Source: PALSA-926 sp964476835 (GTDB taxonomy: Bacteria; Pseudomonadota; Alphaproteobacteria; Micavibrionales; UBA2020). Taken from it: a stretch of 64,000 bases of DNA. Shown here piece by piece: positions 57,851 to 64,000 of the stretch. The DNA lies in assembly GCA_964476835.1 (NCBI GenBank), contig CAYZCE010000009.1, positions 1 through 64,000 of the forward strand, read 5' to 3'. The notes below the pieces were generated by a model. That model was given only the letters and a program-made list of their open reading frames with translations, had not been told where the DNA came from and made no database searches. Every line of letters begins with the position of its first letter. Within the stretch, counting starts at the first letter, position 1. Made by a program: the position numbers and the translations under genes.

Positions 57851-57871
57851 ATCATTGATTTTCAATGATTA
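57851..57871. promoter_or_regulatory. Palindrome upstream of aroK
   Basis: A perfect inverted repeat AATCATTGA-TTT-TCAATGATT lying 20 bp before the aroK ATG. There is no T-run long enough for a terminator. It could bind a regulator, or shape the mRNA leader. A repeated TTTAGAAT occurs on both sides (about 57841 and 57881). Confidence 0.4.
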
Positions 57872-57891
57872 TTTTGCGAATTTAGAATTAC

Positions 57892-58422
57892 ATGGAAAGA
57901 AAGCCGCAGATAATAGTCCTCGTCGGATTGATGGGGTCGGGCAAGAGTCGCATCGGCAAGGAGCTGTCGCGACTCCTGAAAATGCCCTTTGCTGACGCGG
58001 ATGCGGAGATCGAGCATGCGGCGGGTTATTCCATTGCCGAGATTTTCGAAAGATTCGGCGAGCCGGAGTTCCGCCGCGGTGAACGTGAAGTGATGCAGCG
58101 CCTGCTCGCGGGCGCCCCGCGCGTGCTGGCCTCGGGCGGCGGCGCCTTCATCCAGCCTGATATCCGGGCGATGATAAAAGAAAGCGCAATTTCAATATGG
58201 CTGAAGGCAAGCCTTGAGACTTTGGTCGAACGCACCGGGCGCACCAGCCACCGCCCTCTCCTGCGCGTGGCCGACCCTGCTGCACGCTTGCGGCAGCTGA
58301 TGGATGAGCGGTATCCTGTCTACGCCGAGGCTGATATAACGGTAACGACCGACGGCCAGAGCCCGCGCGATACCGCGGCGCGCATCCGCGCGGAGCTTGA
58401 GCGGATGCAGGAACGGAAATAG
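57892..58422 (+). CDS. aroK: Shikimate kinase
   Basis: Phosphorylates shikimate in the chorismate pathway. A 176-aa protein: Walker A GLMGSGKSRIGKEL, DADAEIEHAAGYSIAEIF (shikimate-binding Asp), FRRGEREVM, ASGGGAFI and the lid region RTSHRPLL. Followed by aroB after 5 bp, the standard aroK-aroB operon. Confidence 0.96.
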   Translation: MERKPQIIVLVGLMGSGKSRIGKELSRLLKMPFADADAEIEHAAGYSIAEIFERFGEPEFRRGEREVMQRLLAGAPRVLASGGGAFIQPDIRAMIKESAISIWLKASLETLVERTGRTSHRPLLRVADPAARLRQLMDERYPVYAEADITVTTDGQSPRDTAARIRAELERMQERK

Positions 58423-58427
58423 GAAAG

Positions 58428-59543
58428 ATGTCGAAGCGCAGCATCGTCAATATCGACTTCGGCGGTCAAGGATACGAGATCGTCATCGGCCGCCGCCTGA
58501 TGGAACAGGCGGGCGCCTTCCTCGCGTCCGTGCTGCCGTCGAAAAAGATCTGCGTCGTGACCGATGCGGTCGTGGCGAGGCTGCACCTGATCGCTTTTAT
58601 GAAAGCGCTCGAAGACGCAGCCTTCACCCCCACCCCGCCCGTCATCCTGCCGGCGGGCGAAGCGACCAAGGACTTCGCGCATTTGCAGGAGATCATCGAC
58701 AAGGCGCTCGGCTTCAAGCTGGATCGCCGCTCGGCGCTGGTGGCGCTCGGCGGCGGCGTGGTCGGTGATATCACGGGATTTGCGGCATCGGTCATCATGC
58801 GCGGCATCCCTTTCGTGCAGGTGCCGACGACGCTGCTCGCGCAGGTCGACAGCTCCGTCGGCGGCAAGACGGGGATCAATACGCCTGCGGGCAAGAACCT
58901 CGTGGGCGCGTTCTATCATCCGCGCCTCGTGCTGATCGATACCGACAACCTCGCCTCCCTCCCCGCGCGTGAATTGCGCGCCGGTTATGCCGAGGTACTT
59001 AAATATGCCCTGATCGACGATCCGGAATTTTTCGACTGGCTCGAGGAACACGGCACCGCGGTGCTCGCGGGCGATGCGGAGGCGCAAGTCTACGCCATTG
59101 ACACCAGCGTCCGCGCCAAGGCCGCGATTGTCGAGGACGACCCGGATGAAACCAAAGGCCTCCGCGCGCTGCTGAACCTCGGCCATACCTTCGGCCACGC
59201 GCTCGAAGCGATCGGCGGCTACGATGGCCGCCTGCTGCACGGCGAAGCGGTGAGCATCGGCCTGCAATGGGCTTTCGATTTTTCGGCGCGGTTGGGCTTG
59301 TGCCCGCAAGCCGACGCCGCCCGCTTGCGCGCGCATGTGAAGAAGGTTGGCCTGATGGCGCAGCCGCCTTTCCCCGCCGCCGCCGACGCGGTGCTGGCGC
59401 GCATGAAGGGCGACAAGAAAAACCGCGACGGGCGCCTGACGCTGATCCTGGCCAAGGGCATCGGCGGCGCTTTCGTCGCGCATGATATTGAAGAGAACGT
59501 CCTCGCGGATTTCCTGCGGGACGCATGTGGAGGGACTTTGTGA
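58428..59543 (+). CDS. aroB: 3-dehydroquinate synthase
   Basis: Second step of the shikimate pathway, NAD- and metal-dependent. A 371-aa protein with ALGGGVVGDITGFAAS, PTTLLAQVDSSVGGKTGIN, GKNLVGAFYHPRLVLID, and the metal His in NLGHTFGHALEA and LLHGEAVSIG. Its stop overlaps the start of the CorC-like gene by one base. Confidence 0.97.
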   Translation: MSKRSIVNIDFGGQGYEIVIGRRLMEQAGAFLASVLPSKKICVVTDAVVARLHLIAFMKALEDAAFTPTPPVILPAGEATKDFAHLQEIIDKALGFKLDRRSALVALGGGVVGDITGFAASVIMRGIPFVQVPTTLLAQVDSSVGGKTGINTPAGKNLVGAFYHPRLVLIDTDNLASLPARELRAGYAEVLKYALIDDPEFFDWLEEHGTAVLAGDAEAQVYAIDTSVRAKAAIVEDDPDETKGLRALLNLGHTFGHALEAIGGYDGRLLHGEAVSIGLQWAFDFSARLGLCPQADAARLRAHVKKVGLMAQPPFPAAADAVLARMKGDKKNRDGRLTLILAKGIGGAFVAHDIEENVLADFLRDACGGTL

Positions 59544-60853
59544 TGGACAAGATGTTCTGGCTCGAGCTTGGAGGGTTCTTCGCCCTGATCGGCATGTCGG
59601 CCTTCTTCGCGGGCGCGGAGACGGCGCTGACCGCCGCCTCGCGCGCGCGGATGCACACGCTCGAGACCGACGGCGACAAGCGCGCCAAGCTGGTCAACGA
59701 CATGCGCGCCCGCAAGGAACGCCTGATCGGTGGCTTGTTGCTTGGCAACACGCTGTCGCACGTCGCGGCCTCGGCGCTGACCACGTCAGTGCTCATCAAG
59801 CTGTTCGGCGGCAATGGTGTCGTTTATGCGACCTTCTTTGTCTCGACCATGCTGCTGATCTTCGGCGAAGTGGTGCCCAAGACCTATGCGATGATCCACG
59901 CCGACGGCATGTCGCTGGCGATTGCGCGCATCATCAACTTCTTCCTCTATATCTTCACGCCGATCATCTACAGCGTGGAAAAGAGCGTGCACTGGACGTT
60001 CAAGCTCTTCGGCGTGTCCGATCCCAAGGGGCTCGAGGACGCGCACGAGGAAGAGCTGCGCGGCGCCATCCAGCTTTTCAAGGAAACCGAGGAGATCGAC
60101 GCGGAAGACCAGGAACGCGGCGCGATGATGCGCTCTATCCTCGACCTCGCCGACGTCCAGGTCGAGGCGATCATGGTGCACCGCAAGAACGTGCGCATGA
60201 TCGATGGCGACCAGCCGATCGCCAAGATCGTCGACGAAGTGCTGCACAGCGCCTTCACCCGCCTGCCCGTCTGGCGCGAAAGGCCCGACAACATCATCGG
60301 CGTCATCAACACCAAGCTTTTGCTGCGCGAACTCAGTCATTGCCACGGCGACGTCAGCCGCGTGAAGCTGGAAAACACGATGCGCGAGCCGTGGTTCATC
60401 CCTGAATCCACCACGCTGTTCGACCAGCTGCAGGCCTTCCGCAAGCGCCGCGAGCACTTCTCGATCATGGTGGACGAATACGGCGCGCTGATGGGCGTCG
60501 TGACGCTCGAGGACATCCTTGAAGAAATCGTCGGCGAGATCAGCGACGAGAGCGACGTCGCCGTCACCGGCGTGCGCCCGCAGCCCGACGGCAGCTACAT
60601 CGTCGACGGCAAGGTCACCATCCGCGACCTCAACCGCGAAATGGACTGGGGCCTGCCGGACGAGGAATATTCGACGGTCGCCGGCCTGCTCCTGTTCGAG
60701 ACGCAGCGCATCCCTTCGGTCGGCCAGAGCTTCACCTTTTTCGGCTTCCGCTTCGACGTCCTGAAGAAGCAGAAGAACCAGCTCAGCCTCGTCCGCGTGA
60801 CGCCGGTGCTGGAAGATGCGGCAGGCGATGCCAGCGCCGCCGGAAACGGTTAA
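59543..60853 (+). CDS. CorC/CNNM-type membrane protein with CBS domains
   Basis: A 436-aa inner-membrane protein: DUF21/CNNM region with about four hydrophobic segments (residues 5-190; FFALIGMSAFFAGAETALTA, GEVVPKTYA), a CBS pair (VMVHRKN, FSIMVDEYGALMGVVTLEDI) and a C-terminal CorC/HlyC domain (TVAGLLLFETQRIPSVGQSF). Members are linked to Mg2+/Co2+ export or tolerance. The ATG shares a base with the aroB stop, a widespread alphaproteobacterial linkage. Confidence 0.93.
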   Translation: MDKMFWLELGGFFALIGMSAFFAGAETALTAASRARMHTLETDGDKRAKLVNDMRARKERLIGGLLLGNTLSHVAASALTTSVLIKLFGGNGVVYATFFVSTMLLIFGEVVPKTYAMIHADGMSLAIARIINFFLYIFTPIIYSVEKSVHWTFKLFGVSDPKGLEDAHEEELRGAIQLFKETEEIDAEDQERGAMMRSILDLADVQVEAIMVHRKNVRMIDGDQPIAKIVDEVLHSAFTRLPVWRERPDNIIGVINTKLLLRELSHCHGDVSRVKLENTMREPWFIPESTTLFDQLQAFRKRREHFSIMVDEYGALMGVVTLEDILEEIVGEISDESDVAVTGVRPQPDGSYIVDGKVTIRDLNREMDWGLPDEEYSTVAGLLLFETQRIPSVGQSFTFFGFRFDVLKKQKNQLSLVRVTPVLEDAAGDASAAGNG

Positions 60854-60881
60854 GGCCTGTTTCACAATTGGGAGCATTCTC

Positions 60882-61463
60882 ATGTACGAATACGGCGATA
60901 ACGATTTCATGACCCCGAACCTGCTGTTTGAGGAAACGGTGGTTTACGCGCGGATGATCCTGGACGACCTGCAGCGCGCGGACATGGTCCGCAATCCCCG
61001 GCAGTGGAACCCGGAAGTCGTCAGCGTCGGCGTCCAGTGCGCGCTGCCGGGCAGCGCCTATTACGGCAGCCGGAAATTGACCGAGGACATGCTGGTCAAC
61101 CGCGAGTCTTATCAAACGACGCACCCCGCCATCGTCGATGCCGTATATCATCGGCTCATCAAGAAGTTGATGGAGCGTGCTGGATTCAACGACGCCGACC
61201 CCGTCAACACCCGTAAGCGCGTCAGCGATTTCCTGCCGAACGATTTTGCGATCGGCGGCACGCGCGGCGTGACCTCGATCAGTTCAGTCCACATTTGCTG
61301 CCATACGCCGCCTGAAAGGCTGCGTCAGGCGCTGACGGTGAATAACGAAGACCTCGAGAGGCTTTGCCTGGAGACCTTGCAGGAAAGCTTTGCTGCAATG
61401 GGCGCTTTCAGGAAGAGATCGAGCGGCAATCAGAAAAAGCCCCCGAGCTTCGGCTTGAATTAA
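60882..61463 (+). CDS. Hypothetical soluble protein
   Basis: A 193-aa protein without signal peptide. Segments: LLFEETVVYARMILDDLQ, SKL-like GSRKLTEDMLVNRESY, and a Cys pair in SVHICCHTPP. AT the start, TGGGAG lies 7 nt upstream of the ATG; the longer open frame is part of the preceding gene region. Convergent with mazG with no gap. No family recognised. Confidence 0.6.
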   Translation: MYEYGDNDFMTPNLLFEETVVYARMILDDLQRADMVRNPRQWNPEVVSVGVQCALPGSAYYGSRKLTEDMLVNRESYQTTHPAIVDAVYHRLIKKLMERAGFNDADPVNTRKRVSDFLPNDFAIGGTRGVTSISSVHICCHTPPERLRQALTVNNEDLERLCLETLQESFAAMGAFRKRSSGNQKKPPSFGLN

Positions 61464-62276
61464 TCAGGTTGCGGATTTCTTCTCTTTTTCCAGCTTTTTC
61501 GCCTCTTCCCACAGTGCACGGCGCTGGTCTGGGTGGGATGTCTTGAAGTCGAGACCTTGGGTTTTCAGGCCTTTTTCCATGTGGCGGAAGCGGCGTTCAA
61601 AGCGGTTGTTGGTGGAGCGCAACGCGTCTTCGGCGTCGATGCCCTGCCAGCGCGCGAAATCGACCAGCAGGAACATGAGGTCGCCGAGTTCGGCGGCGAC
61701 GGATTCCTTGTCGATTTTGTCGGCCTTGATCTCGGCCTGCAACTCGCCCACTTCTTCCGCGATCTTGTCGATCAGCGCGGAGACGTCGGGCCATTCCCAG
61801 CCCGCCTTGGCGGCGCGTCCTTTGATCTTGGTCGCGCGCAGCAGCGCCGGCAGGCCGTGCGCGATTTCGTCGAGGATGCTGCTTTCCGGCGTGATGCCCT
61901 TGCGCTGGCGTTCCTCGGCCTTGATCTCTTCCCAGCGACGGTCGATCTCTTCGGGCGTTTTAAGGGTGTTGGCCTCGTCGCCGAGAATGGTCGGGTAGCG
62001 GCGTTCCAGCTTGTCCACGATCGCGCCGGCGATGTCGTCAAACGTGAACGACGGCGAGACTTCCGCATGGAAGGCGATTTGCAGCAGCAGGTCGCCGAGT
62101 TCGTCGCGCAGTTCCTTGCCGGTCTTGCCCTGGTCGATGACGTCGGCGGTTTCGTAAGATTCCTCGATCAGGTAGGGCACGAGGCTCTGGTGCGTTTGCG
62201 CCTTCGTCCAGGCGCAGCCGTCGGGGCTTTGGCGCAGGTAGGTCATGATTTCCAGCAGTTTGTCGATCTGGCGCAT
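61464..62276 (-). CDS. mazG: Nucleoside triphosphate pyrophosphohydrolase MazG
   Basis: Hydrolyses NTPs to NMPs plus pyrophosphate, a house-cleaning and stress function. A 270-aa protein with two MazG repeats; the N-terminal one holds the EExxE..ExxD pattern (YLIEESYETADVIDQ, LRDELGDLLLQIAFHAEV) and the second KIAEEVGELQAEIKADK with ELGDLMFLLVDFARW. The C-terminus is Lys/Glu-rich. Divergent from hisS, with 74 bp between the starts. Confidence 0.95.
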   Translation of the reverse strand: MRQIDKLLEIMTYLRQSPDGCAWTKAQTHQSLVPYLIEESYETADVIDQGKTGKELRDELGDLLLQIAFHAEVSPSFTFDDIAGAIVDKLERRYPTILGDEANTLKTPEEIDRRWEEIKAEERQRKGITPESSILDEIAHGLPALLRATKIKGRAAKAGWEWPDVSALIDKIAEEVGELQAEIKADKIDKESVAAELGDLMFLLVDFARWQGIDAEDALRSTNNRFERRFRHMEKGLKTQGLDFKTSHPDQRRALWEEAKKLEKEKKSAT

Positions 62277-62350
62277 CGGCGGCCTCTTGCATGGCGGGGG
62301 TGAATAAGGCTAGATTAATAGGCTATTTCCGCACGTGAAACAAGGTCTCC

Positions 62351-63658
62351 ATGAACGACAAGATCCACAAGCCAAAACAGATCAGCGGCTTCCCCGAATG
62401 GCTGCCGGAATACCGCGCCGTCGAGCAGCTGTGGCTCGACAAGATCCGCCGCGTGTTCGAGAGCTACGGCTTCTGCAACATCGAGACGCCCGCCATCGAG
62501 GAAATCGAGGCCCTGACCGCCAAGGGCGGCGACACCGACAAGGAAATCTACACCCTGCACCGCCTGCAGGCCGACGAAAACGACAAGGACGCGCGCCTCG
62601 CGCTCCACTTCGACCTCACCGTGCCGATGGCGCGCTATGTGGCGCAGAACTTCGGCGCGCTCGTCTATCCGTTCAAGCGTTACCAGATGCAAAAGGTCTG
62701 GCGCGGCGAGCGTCCGCAAAAGGGCCGCTACCGCGAGTTCTACCAATGCGACATCGACGTCGTGAACATCGACGACCTGCCGCTGCACTTCGATGCGGAA
62801 CTGCCTGCGGTTTTGTACAAGGCCTATGAAGCGCTCGACATACCGCCCGTCTCGATCCACATCAGCAACCGCAAGATCGTGGTCGGCTACCTCAAGGGCC
62901 TCGGCATCGAGGACACCGGCTTTGTCACCCGCACGCTCGACAAGCTCGACAAGATCGGCGCGGATGGCGTGAAGAAGGTGCTGGCCGAAGGCGGCGTGAC
63001 GATCGCCGACAAATGCCTCGCCATCGCGCAGATCAAGACGACGGATGCGAGCTTCGCCGACAAGGTGCGCGCGCTTGGCGTTGCGCACCCGCAACTCGAT
63101 GAAGGCCTCGCGGAACTGACCTTCGTAATGGAGAACCTGAAGCACCTGCCGAAAGACGCGGTCATCGCCGACCTCGGCATTATTCGCGGCCTCGATTACT
63201 ACACCGGCACCGTGCTCGAAGTGCGCTTCCGCGACGGCGGCCTCTCGGTCGGCGGCGGTGGCCGCTACGATGACCTCGCAGGATCGTTCATCAACCAGAA
63301 GCTGCCGGGCATCGGCGTGTCGATCGGCCTGACGCGCCTGTTCGGCATCTTGCTCGACAAGGGCTACATCAAGCCCGGCGCGAAGTCGCCCGCGCATGTG
63401 CTGGTCGTGCTGCCCGACGAGGCGCGTCGCGCCGAGGCTTCCGCCGTCGCGCACACGTTGCGGGATCGCGGCTATAACGTCGAGATGTATCACCGCGACG
63501 CCAAGATCAAGAACCAGATGGCCTATGCCGAGAAGAAAAGCATTCCCTACGTATGGTTCCCGCCCTTCAAGGACGGCCAGCCGCATGAAGTGAAGGACAT
63601 GACATCCGGCGAGCAGAAACAGGCGGACGCCGCCACGTGGAAGGGAGATATCGCATGA
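62351..63658 (+). CDS. hisS: Histidyl-tRNA synthetase
   Basis: Charges tRNA-His. A 435-aa class II synthetase with GFPEWLPEYRAVEQLWLDKI at the start, motif 2 RYQMQKVWRGERPQKGRYREF, the HisA region GIIRGLDYYTGTVLEV, motif 3 GGGGRYDDLAGSF-type with GVSIGLTRLFGIL, and a C-terminal anticodon-binding domain (AHVLVVLPDEARR). Its stop overlaps the next ATG. Confidence 0.96.
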   Translation: MNDKIHKPKQISGFPEWLPEYRAVEQLWLDKIRRVFESYGFCNIETPAIEEIEALTAKGGDTDKEIYTLHRLQADENDKDARLALHFDLTVPMARYVAQNFGALVYPFKRYQMQKVWRGERPQKGRYREFYQCDIDVVNIDDLPLHFDAELPAVLYKAYEALDIPPVSIHISNRKIVVGYLKGLGIEDTGFVTRTLDKLDKIGADGVKKVLAEGGVTIADKCLAIAQIKTTDASFADKVRALGVAHPQLDEGLAELTFVMENLKHLPKDAVIADLGIIRGLDYYTGTVLEVRFRDGGLSVGGGGRYDDLAGSFINQKLPGIGVSIGLTRLFGILLDKGYIKPGAKSPAHVLVVLPDEARRAEASAVAHTLRDRGYNVEMYHRDAKIKNQMAYAEKKSIPYVWFPPFKDGQPHEVKDMTSGEQKQADAATWKGDIA

Positions 63659-64000
63659 AAAAGCCGTTTTACCTGATGGCCTGCGCGGCTGTGTTGATGG
63701 GCGCGCCCGCCCTTGCCCAATCTCCGGTGGCTGCACCCGCAGCCGCATCCCCCGCGACTCAGGCCGCGGCACCTGCCCCGGGGCTTCAGGCTGAAAGCAC
63801 GTTCTTCCGTTACGCCAACAACGACGCCGAATACAGCGTCATGTTGCCCGAGGCGCCGCGCGTCGCGACGATCTGGGCGGACAGCGGCCAGCCGATCCCC
63901 TACCTCGACAATCCGCCCAAGGAAGGCTCGCTCGGCGAACTCGCCACCTTCCGCCGCGTGGATCAGGACACGGAAGACAGCTTCGACGTCAAGATCACCT
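63655..64000 (+). CDS. Secreted protein, 5' part (cut by window end)
   Basis: An open frame of 115 codons running off the right edge. The signal peptide (KKPFYLMACAAVLMGAPALAQ) is followed by an Ala/Pro-rich linker and a start of a globular part (FRYANNDAEYSVMLPEAPRVA). Its ATG overlaps the hisS stop (ATGA), so it is co-transcribed. Periplasmic or surface protein of unknown function. Confidence 0.7.
   Translation, partial: MKKPFYLMACAAVLMGAPALAQSPVAAPAAASPATQAAAPAPGLQAESTFFRYANNDAEYSVMLPEAPRVATIWADSGQPIPYLDNPPKEGSLGELATFRRVDQDTEDSFDVKIT

Overview
This 64 kb window is a stretch of alphaproteobacterial chromosome (GC-rich, mostly tightly packed operons). Features pointing that way are a pyruvate dehydrogenase E1-beta with its own lipoyl domain, the kdsA / eno / ftsB-like / pdhABC-lpd neighbourhood, a K+-independent H+-pyrophosphatase, CobS/CobT with a J-domain partner, and a ribbon-helix-helix protein typical of the class. 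The genus cannot be fixed from the sequence. No rRNA, tRNA, CRISPR array or insertion sequence was recognised.

Left host arm (1-31.8 kb): the prs 3' end; a pair of paralogous HExxH proteins; a PpiD-like foldase; tpiA-secG-pyrG running into a surface-glycan operon (GT25, CDP-glycerol-transferase-like, methyltransferase, HAD phosphatase, TagD-like cytidylyltransferase); FkbM and enolase; a PghP-like hydrolase and kdsA; an FtsB-like protein and the complete PDH operon; a lytic transglycosylase; dapA-smpB; a run of three more paralogous HExxH proteins plus a small gene; hppA; and two tandem APH-fold kinases.

Central element (31,893-40,720): an 8.8 kb prophage of the tailless, membrane-containing double-jelly-roll (PM2/corticovirus-like) type. 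It has a repressor, a DnaT/O-like replication protein carrying iteron-like repeats, a FtsK/A32-type packaging ATPase, a PM2-P2-like major capsid protein, many very small membrane proteins, a spike candidate, a T4-type lysozyme and a strong terminator. It has no integrase. Instead it is bounded by two 28-bp dif-like sites with an identical 13-bp core exactly 8,800 bp apart, which indicates integration by the host XerC/XerD recombinases; a xerD gene lies about 16 kb to the right. Rebuilding the circle in silico joins the repressor gene to the antisense HTH gene at the other end with a natural 20-nt gap. Integration therefore cuts this operon and replaces the repressor C-terminus with host-encoded sequence. 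I consider this the most interesting system in the window.

Right host arm (40.8-64 kb): LysE-type exporter, YqeY-like protein, greA, HU, Sua5/TsaC, anmK, tyrS, a large AsmA/YhdP-like protein, cobTS plus a J-domain protein, an RHH protein, accA, two secreted cysteine-motif paralogues, xerD, a 50-aa membrane protein, aroK-aroB, a CorC-like CBS protein, mazG, hisS and the start of a secreted protein. If the attachment site is the chromosomal dif, the prophage sits at the replication terminus. The mild excess of + genes on the left and - genes on the right fits this.
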